Shown here one piece after another: positions 7,771 to 15,960 of a DNA stretch of 58,038 bases; position 1 is the first letter of the stretch; each line of letters begins with the position of its first letter. Origin of the DNA: Treponema saccharophilum DSM 2985 (lineage in GTDB: Bacteria; Spirochaetota; Spirochaetia; Treponematales; Treponemataceae); NCBI RefSeq assembly GCF_000255555.1, contig NZ_AGRW01000025.1:1-58038 (forward strand), written 5' to 3'. Both the position numbers and the translations under genes were made by a program. Under the pieces are notes generated by a model that was given only the letters and a program-made list of their open reading frames with translations, had not been told where the DNA came from and ran no database searches.

Positions 7771-9501
7771 TCATTTTGAATCGCCTTTGAGAAGTAAGTC
7801 CAACGACGCGTTCAGAGAAAGCAGCTCCTCGTCGGTCGGGGAGAGCGCGACGACCTGCTTGAGGTAATACTGCGCCTTCCTGAATTCCTTCTTCCGGTAA
7901 TAAATCTGGTAAAGCTTGAAAAGCGAGTCCTTGTTGCGCGGGTTCGAGGTGAGGCTGAGCCGCAGGTCGTTGAGAATCTGGTCCTCCGCCTTGTCGATGA
8001 AGCTTTTCTGATAATAGGCGAAGCTTTTCATCTTGGGAGAGCCTGAAGCAAGCAGTTTCCCGATGAGCTCGGTCGCCTCCGCGCGCTTTGACATCGCGAC
8101 GAGGACGGTAAGGTAGGACTGGATATTATCCTCGTCGGACGGATTCTCCCCGTATATTTCCGTGACAAGATTCCACGCCTCGTCTGATTTTCCCAGCGCG
8201 AGGCAGATTTTTATATGGGCGAAGACATCGGCCTTCCCGCATTTTTCGCCCGAGACGATGGCAGCGCTCAACGGATAGGCATCGCTCCACATCCGCCGCT
8301 GCACGAAATCCCCGACCTGGATTCTCCGCGCGTCGGGGTCGTCCGGCCGCATGGACAGAATCATCGCGGCAAGGTCGCCCGCGGAAAGCCCGAGCACACG
8401 CCCTCCCGTATCTGACGCGAGGCGGGCAGCCGCGAGCATCACCTCGGGGTCGTCGGGATACAGCGCGAGCGCAGTCTCAATCGTCGTCGTCGCCGCCCTC
8501 ACGTTGCGGTTCCAGTCCTTCTGTATTTTCGAGCGAAGGAGAAGGTAGTCGCGGGATTTCGAATCGGTGCGCGCATATACGTCGAGAATCGAAGCCGCGC
8601 GGATGTTGTCGCCCTTCTCCATCAGAATCCTCGCACGGAAAAGCATGTACGACGCGTTGTCAGGCTCCTGCTGGAGGACTTTCGCGACGAATTCCTCCGC
8701 GTCGTCGAGGTTCCCCAGCGCGAACGAATTCTCGGCGCACAGCTTGAGGACGTTCCTGTCGTACGGCTCCGACGAGACAAGCGCCGACGATATCTTCCAC
8801 GCCTCATCGTACCGCCCAAGCCCGTACAGGCTCGACGCGAGCGCGAACGAAACCTCGAACGTCCCCGCCTTCTCCGCCTTCCTGAAAAACGCGACGGCAT
8901 CCTCATCGCGCCCGGTGCGGCGGCAGAGAACGCCGTAAAGGTAGTTCGCGATTACGGAACCGGGAGATTTTTCAAGCGCGGCGGAAAGCGCGGACTCGGC
9001 ATCGGCGTAGTAATCGTCGCGCGACGACGAGCCGGCGAGGACGAGCGACGGGAGGATGAACGAGAAGAAGTCGGAGACGCCCGCGCTCGTGTCGTAGACG
9101 CCGTCATACGCGAACATGACGGGGCCGACGTACGGATTCGCCTTGAGGTCGTCCACATTCACGGACGCGAACCCAGGAATCCGCTCGCGCTGCCAGCAGA
9201 GCTCGAAAAACGCCTCGATTATGTAGATGAGGACGCGCTCGGCATCGGAATACGCGCTGTTGTTCCGCCGTATGAGGGAATACGCCTCCCTGAGCGATTC
9301 GGGAGAGCCGTATTCGACGAGGGACATCACGCGGCTGTCAATCGAGCCGAAAAACGAGACGTTTTTCCGTTCGGGGAGCGCCAGCGTCACGACCTTCGGC
9401 GCGCTCTTCTCATTCTTCTTCTTTGCGGATAACGGAGCCTGTATTATCGAGAAAAACATTATCGCGGCGGCGACTTTCCGGAAGGCACGCCACCGCTCCA
9501 T
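7771..9501 (-). CDS. Exported tetratricopeptide-repeat protein
   Basis: This 576-aa protein has a hydrophobic N-terminal signal segment (about 8-26) followed by KKKNEKS. Most of the rest is degenerate TPR units, for example around FFRKAEKAGTFEVSFALASS and the C-terminal KAQYYLKQVVALSPTDEEL. It is probably a periplasmic or membrane-anchored scaffold, with no enzymatic motif visible. I chose the ATG at 9501 because it overlaps the upstream stop codon (TGATG) with GGAG ten bases before it. A second ATG at 9510 is possible. It lies directly upstream of yajC, so it is probably expressed with the Sec accessory genes; a role in secretion is only suggested by that context. Confidence 0.8.
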   Translation of the reverse strand: MERWRAFRKVAAAIMFFSIIQAPLSAKKKNEKSAPKVVTLALPERKNVSFFGSIDSRVMSLVEYGSPESLREAYSLIRRNNSAYSDAERVLIYIIEAFFELCWQRERIPGFASVNVDDLKANPYVGPVMFAYDGVYDTSAGVSDFFSFILPSLVLAGSSSRDDYYADAESALSAALEKSPGSVIANYLYGVLCRRTGRDEDAVAFFRKAEKAGTFEVSFALASSLYGLGRYDEAWKISSALVSSEPYDRNVLKLCAENSFALGNLDDAEEFVAKVLQQEPDNASYMLFRARILMEKGDNIRAASILDVYARTDSKSRDYLLLRSKIQKDWNRNVRAATTTIETALALYPDDPEVMLAAARLASDTGGRVLGLSAGDLAAMILSMRPDDPDARRIQVGDFVQRRMWSDAYPLSAAIVSGEKCGKADVFAHIKICLALGKSDEAWNLVTEIYGENPSDEDNIQSYLTVLVAMSKRAEATELIGKLLASGSPKMKSFAYYQKSFIDKAEDQILNDLRLSLTSNPRNKDSLFKLYQIYYRKKEFRKAQYYLKQVVALSPTDEELLSLNASLDLLLKGDSK

Positions 9502-10091
9502 CAGGAACATGCTCCATCTTGCTCGGAATCAGCCTCGCCGCCATCGTACGGGAATTTGTTTCCCGGAGTCTGCTGGTAAAGGAAAATGGAGACAAGGATT
9601 CCCCCGAACACGATGAGCATCAGGGGCCACCATTTCGACATGAAATTGACGAACGGAATTTTCACGACATCGAACGAGAACAGGAGGCAGACGCCCCCGA
9701 ACGCGAACAGGAACGCCCCCGGAAAAGCGTACACGCACCGGAGACGCCTGTACCGGAAGAGGCTCGTCAAAAAAAGGCTTACGGCGCACAGCACAAGCCC
9801 CGCCGGCCAAAGCCGGATGACCGAAATCCCGCCGGGAAACGCCGACACGACAAGCCACAGAACCCCGACAAGAAAAAGATATATCCCCGAGAAAAAAACA
9901 AACGCGTTATGCCTGAACGCAAGCGCGACATAAACGAGCGCCGCCCCCGCGACAGGAATCGCAGCGGACAGGAACCGCAGCTCGACATCATCGCCGCCGA
10001 CAAACTGAAATGCGAAAAAAATACCCACAAGGATAAACACAACGCCTATCGCAAGCAGAAGGTTCAGTATTGATGACGGCAGCTTCTTCAT
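9501..10091 (-). CDS. Multi-span membrane protein, LiaF/LiaI-like
   Basis: A 196-aa protein with about six predicted membrane helices. The C-terminal pair contains WWPLMLIVFGGILV, which resembles the transmembrane domain of LiaF/LiaI-type envelope stress proteins. There is no soluble C-terminal domain like that of full LiaF, only a short acidic tail. It is the first gene of the operon running through the TPR protein to secF and overlaps the next gene by one base. There is no Shine-Dalgarno. A promoter ends seven bases before the ATG (separate entry). The function is not known. Confidence 0.7.
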   Translation of the reverse strand: MKKLPSSILNLLLAIGVVFILVGIFFAFQFVGGDDVELRFLSAAIPVAGAALVYVALAFRHNAFVFFSGIYLFLVGVLWLVVSAFPGGISVIRLWPAGLVLCAVSLFLTSLFRYRRLRCVYAFPGAFLFAFGGVCLLFSFDVVKIPFVNFMSKWWPLMLIVFGGILVSIFLYQQTPGNKFPYDGGEADSEQDGACS

Positions 10092-10098
10092 GCCGTTC

Positions 10099-10127
10099 AG
10101 AATACATCAGAACCACCCCTAAAACAA
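10099..10127 (-). promoter_or_regulatory. Promoter of the LiaF-like/TPR/sec operon, predicted leaderless
   Basis: Minus strand: -35 TTGTTT (10122-10127), exactly 17 bp, -10 TATTCT (10099-10104), then seven bases and the ATG at 10091. The geometry matches the ndk and trpR-like promoters in this window and leaves no 5' untranslated leader. Confidence 0.6.
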
Positions 10128-10142
10128 TACACCCCCGCACGT

Positions 10143-10351
10143 GCCGCGCGCGCACGCTCCAAGAAACAAACGACAAACGCGCGCTGAACAATGCGTCCCC
10201 CCCAAAAAAAATCCTCACATCACACATTTCTCCAAACGCTCTCAAAACAAAAACTTCCCTCCCCACATCCACCAAGACGCACACGTGCCACGCACGTGCT
10301 GCGCGCGCACGCTCCAAGAAACAAACGATAAACGCGCGTTGAACAATGCGT
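10143..10351. repeat. Pair of 54-bp GC-rich direct repeats
   Basis: Copies at 10143-10196 and 10298-10351 differ at only a few positions and share the core CGCGCACGCTCCAAGAAAC followed by AAACGCGCG and GAACAATGCGT. They lie in the 330-bp gap between divergent genes. Apart from these and two promoters, I see nothing else in the gap. The core can be aligned loosely to the repeat family at 43.1 kb and 57.5 kb (GCACGC...TCC...AA...AACGC). Confidence 0.75.
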
Positions 10352-10359
10352 GCGCCCAT

Positions 10360-10389
10360 TTGACAAGATAACTTTCAAGAGGGTACTAT
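10360..10389 (+). promoter_or_regulatory. Sigma-70-type promoter of the outer-membrane barrel gene
   Basis: A perfect -35 TTGACA (10360-10365), an 18-bp spacer and -10 TACTAT (10384-10389) are followed by a ~25-nt leader with a strong ribosome binding site AAGGAGG at 10408-10414, seven bases before the ATG at 10422. Confidence 0.75.
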
Positions 10390-10421
10390 CAGAAAAAAAA
10401 ATCGCTTAAGGAGGATTTCAG

Positions 10422-11063
10422 ATGATTAGGAAAATAGTTACTTTGCTTGCGGCGCTCTCGATTACGACGGCTGCGGCGGGCGCGGAGGTCTGGGCAGGAG
10501 TGCGCGGCATAATGCAGCTCAGCGCGGGAAGCTCCGTCTCCGACGACATGAAGGACAGCACAATCAGCAAAATAAAGACTTCCAGCGAAATCAGCGGAGG
10601 CGGCGCGGCATACATACACGTGCCCATCGGCGAAAGCGGGCTCGCAATCCAGCCGGAAATCGGGTTCACGCACAACAAGACAGGGCTCGACTTCGACTGG
10701 CACGGGGGAAGCACGGACGGAAGCTTCGCGTTCAACACGATAAACATCCCGCTCCTCGTCGCGTACGATTTCGAGGCCTCTAGGTTCGCGACGCTCACGC
10801 CGTTCGCAGGCCCGCAAATCGGGTTCATCGTCGGGGACGCCACATACAAGATTGACGACGAGAAAACCGAGATGTCGCCCGACACATCGATTTTCTTCAG
10901 CCTTGTCTTCGGCCTCGCGTCGACGTTCAAAATCGACTTCACGAATTCGATTGTCGCCGACATCCGCTACAACCTCGGCATGAACGAGCTTGAGTACAAG
11001 GACAAGGGGCTCGTGACGTTCCGCGGGCTGCAGATTGGGCTAGCGTACCAGATAAAATTCTAG
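10422..11063 (+). CDS. Outer-membrane beta-barrel protein
   Basis: A 213-aa protein with a clear signal peptide (about 1-21, ending near TAAAGA). Alternating hydrophobic/polar strands follow, with typical barrel phrases such as LAIQPEIGFTHNK, LVAYDFEASRFATLTPFAGPQIGF and the C-terminal GLQIGLAYQIKF. The terminal phenylalanine is the usual signal for BAM-dependent insertion. It resembles small eight-strand OMP_b-brl (PorT-like) proteins. It has its own promoter and terminator, so it is monocistronic, and its strong promoter and SD suggest abundant expression. The ligand or role cannot be read from sequence. Confidence 0.8.
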   Translation: MIRKIVTLLAALSITTAAAGAEVWAGVRGIMQLSAGSSVSDDMKDSTISKIKTSSEISGGGAAYIHVPIGESGLAIQPEIGFTHNKTGLDFDWHGGSTDGSFAFNTINIPLLVAYDFEASRFATLTPFAGPQIGFIVGDATYKIDDEKTEMSPDTSIFFSLVFGLASTFKIDFTNSIVADIRYNLGMNELEYKDKGLVTFRGLQIGLAYQIKF

Positions 11064-11072
11064 GAGAAAGAA

Positions 11073-11107
11073 GCGCATGACCTTTTCCGGCCATGCGTTT
11101 TTTTTGC
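11073..11107 (+). terminator. Intrinsic terminator of the barrel gene
   Basis: GCATG at 11074-11078 pairs with CATGC at 11091-11095, with further inner pairing (CC/GG), followed by eight T. It starts ten bases after the stop codon. The remaining ~170 bp up to the next gene show nothing else I can name. Confidence 0.75.
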
Positions 11108-11275
11108 CATGTCCGGATTTTCGTAGGACACATGATTCCCGGCGTCATTCCGAATCAAGTCATGACAAAACAAACCTTTTTTTCAGACAGAGCCGTTTTT
11201 TATGGCAGCAGTTTTTCCGGAAGCGGAAGCATTTTCAGTGCAAAACATCGCGATTTGTGATACGGTGGAAAAACC

Positions 11276-12310
11276 ATGCTGAAAAAACTATCATGCGCAC
11301 TATTCGCGGCCGCAATCGCAATCGCCCTCCCGTCGTGCGGGAATGCGGGCGCCGGCGACGGAAGCGAAATCGACAAACTGCTCGCGCTCCTCGACGGCGG
11401 CACGCTCTCGGAGCAGTCGAGGTACGCCGCGATGAACAAAATAGCGACGACGCTGCACGCGGACAACCCGGACGATATGGTCCTGTTCCTTACCGATTGG
11501 GTGGAGAAGAATCCCGGGGACACCTACAACGCGTACTGGCTTTTCATGGTCGCGCTCGAATACTACAAGCGGGAGGACTCGGGGCCGGTCGCGGAATACT
11601 ACTTCGAGCGGATTCTGCGGAACTACCCCGACTTGATGGTCAACGGGCAGTCGATACATTTCGCGTGCCTGCAGAACCTCATAAAGATAAGCAAGAACAC
11701 CGCGAACAGAATCAACTATTTCAACACGCTCATAAACAACTTCCCGAACAACGTCAGCATCACGGAGATGTACGTCAGGCTCGCGCTCGAATACGAGAAC
11801 GAGGGCGAATGGAACCAGGCGCTCAAGGCGTACTCGCTCTTCCTCGAGCAGCCCGACGCCTCGACAATCCAGATTCCCGGAATCCCGGACGCGCACGCAA
11901 ACGCGCGGAAGATGGTCGATTTCTCGCGCTCCCCGAAAAACTGGACGTTCGAAAGCCTCGGCGCGCTCGAGCGCGCGGTGAAGAACGCAATCTCGAACTA
12001 CGACTGGAAATCGCTCGACTCGTACCGCTCGAAGGTCAACTTCTTCACGATGAGCTGGAAGACGAGCGAGTCCGACGCCAACGCGCGCGAGGAATTCTCG
12101 ATGCGGAATTTCATGCGCGGGAACAGAATCCGCTACAACGCGGAGCTTGACGACACGACGAACCCGAACGAGGCATACCTGAGGACGACGGGCTGGAGCA
12201 CGTACGTCAACGTCTGGTACCTGTATTTCCGCAAGGTGAATTTCCCCGTAGACCCGGAAATCCACGGAAGATGGGAATGGGCGGGAATCTACCTCGGCGA
12301 AAAAATGTAG
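11276..12310 (+). CDS. Lipoprotein with TPR-like helical repeats
   Basis: The 344-aa protein begins with a lipoprotein signal peptide ending in the lipobox LPSC (C21), so it should be lipidated and anchored to a membrane. The mature part is helical, with TPR-like pairs in the first half (for example DNPDDMVLFLTDWVEKNPGD and YYFERILRNYPDL). The C-terminal ~100 residues are a non-repeat domain rich in aromatic residues (WSTYVNVWYLYFRKVNF). It is followed, in the same direction, by the lytic transglycosylase and OmpA-like genes, so a cell-envelope role is likely. I do not recognise a named family. Confidence 0.7.
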   Translation: MLKKLSCALFAAAIAIALPSCGNAGAGDGSEIDKLLALLDGGTLSEQSRYAAMNKIATTLHADNPDDMVLFLTDWVEKNPGDTYNAYWLFMVALEYYKREDSGPVAEYYFERILRNYPDLMVNGQSIHFACLQNLIKISKNTANRINYFNTLINNFPNNVSITEMYVRLALEYENEGEWNQALKAYSLFLEQPDASTIQIPGIPDAHANARKMVDFSRSPKNWTFESLGALERAVKNAISNYDWKSLDSYRSKVNFFTMSWKTSESDANAREEFSMRNFMRGNRIRYNAELDDTTNPNEAYLRTTGWSTYVNVWYLYFRKVNFPVDPEIHGRWEWAGIYLGEKM

Positions 12311-12407
12311 GAAAACGGCAGAAGCAGGCGGAACGGGAACGGAAATAAAGCGACGCTTCCCGCACGCCGAATCAGCATATAAAAAAAATGGAAGGAACCT
12401 TTTTACG

Positions 12408-13691
12408 ATGAACGCGACAATGAAGATTGCGGCGGTTCTCGCCGTCGCCATATCCGCATTTCCGGCGGCAGCGAAGAACGCAGACAGCGCGGCGGCAGAT
12501 GCGGGGACGACGCAGGAGATTGATGCGGGCGCGAACCTCGAAAAGCTCGAGGCGCAGATTGAATCCGAGATAATCGAGGCGGAGAAGAACACGGAGCCGG
12601 GCGAAAAAACGGCCGCGGAAGAACCGATTCAGGCAGAGGCTGTCGCCGACGGCACAATCGACGTGCAGATTGAGGTCGTCGCAGAGGAAATCCCCGCGAA
12701 GAAGGACGACATCACGCACGTCGCGGGGCTTGACGTGGAGCAGACGGACTACGCGCAGTCGATGGTCAGAAAATACATGGCAATCTACACCTCGGAGAAA
12801 GGAAGCCGTACGCTCAGGGCAATCCTCAGGAACGGTGAGGAATACCGCATTTTCGTCAGGAAAAAGCTTGCGGAGGCGGGGCTTCCGCGCGCGCTCGAAT
12901 ACCTTCCCGTAGTCGAAAGCGAGTACACGATTGCCGCGACATCGAAAAGCGGCGCGAAGGGAATGTGGCAGTTCATGGAGAATTCGATAAAGCCGTACCT
13001 CAAGAAAAACGACTGGATTGACGAGCGGCTCGACCCGTGGAAGAGCACGGACGCGGCAATAAGGAAGCTCAAGGAGAACTACGACGTCTTCGGCGACTGG
13101 GCGCTCGCGCTCGCGGCATACAACTGCGGGGCGGGGGCGATGCTCAAGACGACGAGGGAAAACCCGGACAAATCGTTCTGGATTCTCGCCGAGCAGGGCT
13201 ACCTCAAGAAGCAGACGGTGCATTACGTTCCAAAGCTCATCGCGATTGCGGAGCTTTCCGAGAACCCGGAAAAGTACGGGCTCGACCTTCCCGTCCTTGA
13301 GGACGACGCCGAAATAGCCCAATACGACTTCGTGAAGACGGGGCGGCCGGTCAGCCTCATGAAAATAGCGTCGGAGATGAACATCGGCGTCAAGACGCTC
13401 AAACGGCTGAACCCATCGCTCGTCCGGAACGTGACGCCGCCCATGCAGGGCTTCCCGCTCAGGGTTCCGCTCGGCACCGCGGAAATCGCGAAGAAGGCCG
13501 TCGAGAAGCTGCAGAAGGAATCGGGCGGAGCCTCGTCTTTCTACGTGGAGCACAAAATCATCTCGGGCGACACGCTCTGGGGGCTTTCGCGCACGTACGG
13601 ATGCAAGGTCGACGACATCTGCGACCTGAACGGAATCTCGCAGAAGACAATCCTCAAGTTGGGGAAAGTCCTCTACATTCCGCTCAAATAA
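12408..13691 (+). CDS. MltD-like lytic transglycosylase with C-terminal LysM
   Basis: This is a peptidoglycan-cleaving enzyme of family GH23 (SLT type). After a signal peptide (about 1-22) and a 90-residue acidic linker, the catalytic domain (about 120-290) shows LEYLPVVESEY with the likely catalytic E170, GMWQFM at 185-190 and ALAAYNCGAG at 234-243. A second domain (about 300-356) ends in FPLRVP and looks like a degenerate LysM. A clear LysM (about 377-427, ISGDTLWGLSRTY ... VLYIPLK) would hold it on the wall. Length and order match membrane-bound MltD, but there is no lipobox. AAGGAA lies about 12 bases before the ATG. Confidence 0.88.
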   Translation: MNATMKIAAVLAVAISAFPAAAKNADSAAADAGTTQEIDAGANLEKLEAQIESEIIEAEKNTEPGEKTAAEEPIQAEAVADGTIDVQIEVVAEEIPAKKDDITHVAGLDVEQTDYAQSMVRKYMAIYTSEKGSRTLRAILRNGEEYRIFVRKKLAEAGLPRALEYLPVVESEYTIAATSKSGAKGMWQFMENSIKPYLKKNDWIDERLDPWKSTDAAIRKLKENYDVFGDWALALAAYNCGAGAMLKTTRENPDKSFWILAEQGYLKKQTVHYVPKLIAIAELSENPEKYGLDLPVLEDDAEIAQYDFVKTGRPVSLMKIASEMNIGVKTLKRLNPSLVRNVTPPMQGFPLRVPLGTAEIAKKAVEKLQKESGGASSFYVEHKIISGDTLWGLSRTYGCKVDDICDLNGISQKTILKLGKVLYIPLK

Positions 13692-13755
13692 TGCCGAAAT
13701 TCAAAAGAGGTTCCCCAATCGGAACGGGGCCTTATCTTTTACCGAGGTTTTTATT

Positions 13756-15153
13756 TTGAAAAAATTCGCAACATTGAACGCCCTTCTGGCTTCGGCCCTC
13801 GTCATCGGCTTCGCCTTCCCGCTCGGGGCGCAGAGCACGTGGAACGCACAGGAGGGCGCGGAAATTCTCAGCGCCGGAAAGAAGAACACAATCACGTCGG
13901 AAAGCTCGATAGACTGGTCGAAGGCAAAATTCATATCGAACGTCAGCCTCGACACGGAAAAAGCGGGAATCGCGATGCCGTCCGGAAAAAAATCGGCGAC
14001 GAACACCATAAACACCGAGCTTCCCGTCCTCATAAAAGACCCGCTCCTCTCGCTTTACGTCAACAACAGGCAGCAGCTCGGCGACCTCGTCATGGAGGAC
14101 ACCGTGACGCTCGAGCAGCTGACGCAGATAATCGACGACGGCGACAAGACCCCGGGCGTTTTCGCGAACGGGACGCTGACGCTCAAGACGACGCATTCGG
14201 TAAACCTCCTCGACATCGAGGCGCTGATGATAAAGCACCACGTACCGTACAAGAACGCGAAGCCGATAGAGCAGACGTCGTCGCGCATCTACACAGGAAT
14301 CGTAATCGACGCGCGGGGAACGCTTCCCGTCCACGGCGAATTCGTCAAGGACAGCACATACCCCTGCTTCTTCCCCGAGATTTGGGACGAGAACATGAAC
14401 CTCATCTACGAGCGCAACATGGGCGACCCGCAAATCGAGAAGGCAATCGGCATGATTCATTACGACTGGGAGGACGACGAGTCGAAATACCAGGACAGAA
14501 TCGGGCTCGACCCGATGCACATCCGCGCGAGGAAAGTCTACGGCGAGCAGAGGACAGACCCCGTCATCTCGAGGAACGACGCGCTCAAAATCCTGACCGT
14601 GCCGGAAAACCTCAAGCTCCTCCGCGAAGGGAAAATCGTCATTCTCCTCGACAAGGAGAACCTCGTGCACTCGGTGAGCGCGCCCGTGAAGACGGAAAGC
14701 TACTACACCGCCCTCCGCGAGATAAAGCGCATTCTGAAAAACAACGACGAGGACGACGACGTAATCGACGGCTGGGAAGGACTCACCGTCCTGTCGAACC
14801 TCCAGTTCGTGGCGGACAGCGCGCGGCTGCTCGACAGCGAGCTTCCGAAACTCGCGAGCATTGCCGAATCGCTCAAGAAGCTCATAAAGACGGGGAACTA
14901 CACGATTCTCGTCGAGGGGCACACCGCGGACGTGAACAAGCCGACGGGACAGCAGAAGCTTTCGGAGGAGCGCGCGAAGGCGATTGTCGACACGCTCGTC
15001 GGGAACGGGCTTCCGAGGAAAATCTTCACGTACAAGGGACACGGCGGAACGGAACCCGTCGCCACGAACGACACCGCGGAAGGAAGGGCCGCAAACAGGC
15101 GCGTCGTCATCACGGCGAAACCCACAGCCCGGACGTTCATACTCAAAAACTAG
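13756..15153 (+). CDS. OmpA-family peptidoglycan-associated protein
   Basis: A 465-aa exported protein with a signal peptide (about 1-25, ending LGAQS). An N-terminal region of about 300 residues has no domain I recognise. The C-terminal OmpA-like domain (about 345-460) has the signature TILVEGHTADV and later SEERAKAIVDTLV and GRAANRRVVI, which bind diaminopimelate in the cell wall. The start codon is TTG at 13756, supported by GAGG eight bases upstream. It probably tethers the outer membrane or a periplasmic assembly to peptidoglycan. It closes the plus-strand envelope cluster that begins at 10.4 kb. Confidence 0.85.
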   Translation: MKKFATLNALLASALVIGFAFPLGAQSTWNAQEGAEILSAGKKNTITSESSIDWSKAKFISNVSLDTEKAGIAMPSGKKSATNTINTELPVLIKDPLLSLYVNNRQQLGDLVMEDTVTLEQLTQIIDDGDKTPGVFANGTLTLKTTHSVNLLDIEALMIKHHVPYKNAKPIEQTSSRIYTGIVIDARGTLPVHGEFVKDSTYPCFFPEIWDENMNLIYERNMGDPQIEKAIGMIHYDWEDDESKYQDRIGLDPMHIRARKVYGEQRTDPVISRNDALKILTVPENLKLLREGKIVILLDKENLVHSVSAPVKTESYYTALREIKRILKNNDEDDDVIDGWEGLTVLSNLQFVADSARLLDSELPKLASIAESLKKLIKTGNYTILVEGHTADVNKPTGQQKLSEERAKAIVDTLVGNGLPRKIFTYKGHGGTEPVATNDTAEGRAANRRVVITAKPTARTFILKN

Positions 15154-15172
15154 GCATTCATTCGCACGCCGT

Positions 15173-15208
15173 CAAAAAAAAACGCCCGGAAAAATTCCGG
15201 GCGTTTCT
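15173..15208. terminator. Bidirectional terminator between the OmpA-like gene and purN
   Basis: A ten-base inverted repeat ACGCCCGGAA/TTCCGGGCGT (15182-15204) is flanked by TTTCTC on the right and eight A on the left (T on the minus strand). It therefore suits both converging genes and is stronger for the minus strand. Confidence 0.85.
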
Positions 15209-15243
15209 CATTCACAGGCAACGGTTTTCGGCAAAATCCCGCA

Positions 15244-15870
15244 TCACTTCCCGAGGATTCCTGCCAAAGCGCAGACGCCCTCAACCATCGCCTCGTGCTC
15301 GAACGGCGCGATGCGCGCATACAGGGAATCGGGCGTGTCGCCCTCGACAACGGGAACCTTCTTCTGGACGAGAATCCGCCCCGTGTCGCATCCCGCATCG
15401 ACGAGGTGGACGGTGCAGCCCGATTCCTTCTCCCCCGCCGCAAGGACAGCCTCGTGGACGTGGTGGCCCCACATGCCGACGCCGCCGAATTTCGGAAGGA
15501 GCGCCGGATGGAGGTTCACGATGCGCCCTGAAAATTCGTCGATTATCCGCCCCGAAAGAACCGTCAGCCAGCCGGCAAGCACGATTGCGTCCGCGCCCCG
15601 GGCCTTCGCCGCCTCCATCGCCGCATCGGAAACGGCGACGCGCTTCTCATCCTTCGTGGCGGACTTCGCGCGCTCCGCGCCCATCACGGAAAACGGCGAG
15701 CATATATCCGTGGGGATGCCGGCATTCCGCGCGCGTTCAAGGGCAAACGCGCTTTTTGTGTCGGCGACGACGGAGACGATTTTATAGGGGCATGACGGAA
15801 CGGAGCGCTCGTAATCGATAAGTGCCTGAAGGTTTGTTCCGCCGCCGGAAACGAAAACTGAAATATTCAT
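15244..15870 (-). CDS. purN: Phosphoribosylglycinamide formyltransferase (PurN)
   Basis: PurN transfers the formyl group of 10-formyl-THF to GAR, the third step of purine synthesis. The 208-aa protein starts with the family motif FVSGGGTNLQAL. It contains IVNLHPALLPKFGG with the catalytic asparagine and histidine, and GCTVHLVDAGCDTGRIL with the conserved aspartate. I chose the ATG at 15870 because the N-terminus then matches the family; a longer frame upstream adds 27 unrelated residues. It is the last gene of a minus-strand purine cluster, 90 bp after purM. Confidence 0.95.
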   Translation of the reverse strand: MNISVFVSGGGTNLQALIDYERSVPSCPYKIVSVVADTKSAFALERARNAGIPTDICSPFSVMGAERAKSATKDEKRVAVSDAAMEAAKARGADAIVLAGWLTVLSGRIIDEFSGRIVNLHPALLPKFGGVGMWGHHVHEAVLAAGEKESGCTVHLVDAGCDTGRILVQKKVPVVEGDTPDSLYARIAPFEHEAMVEGVCALAGILGK

Positions 15871-15960
15871 TGTTTTTTCCCGAATGTCATTCCATAAAAA
15901 AGACAGGAGGCACACGCCGAAAAAGCGATGCGCCTCCACAAAAAATCCCAAAAAGATGTC

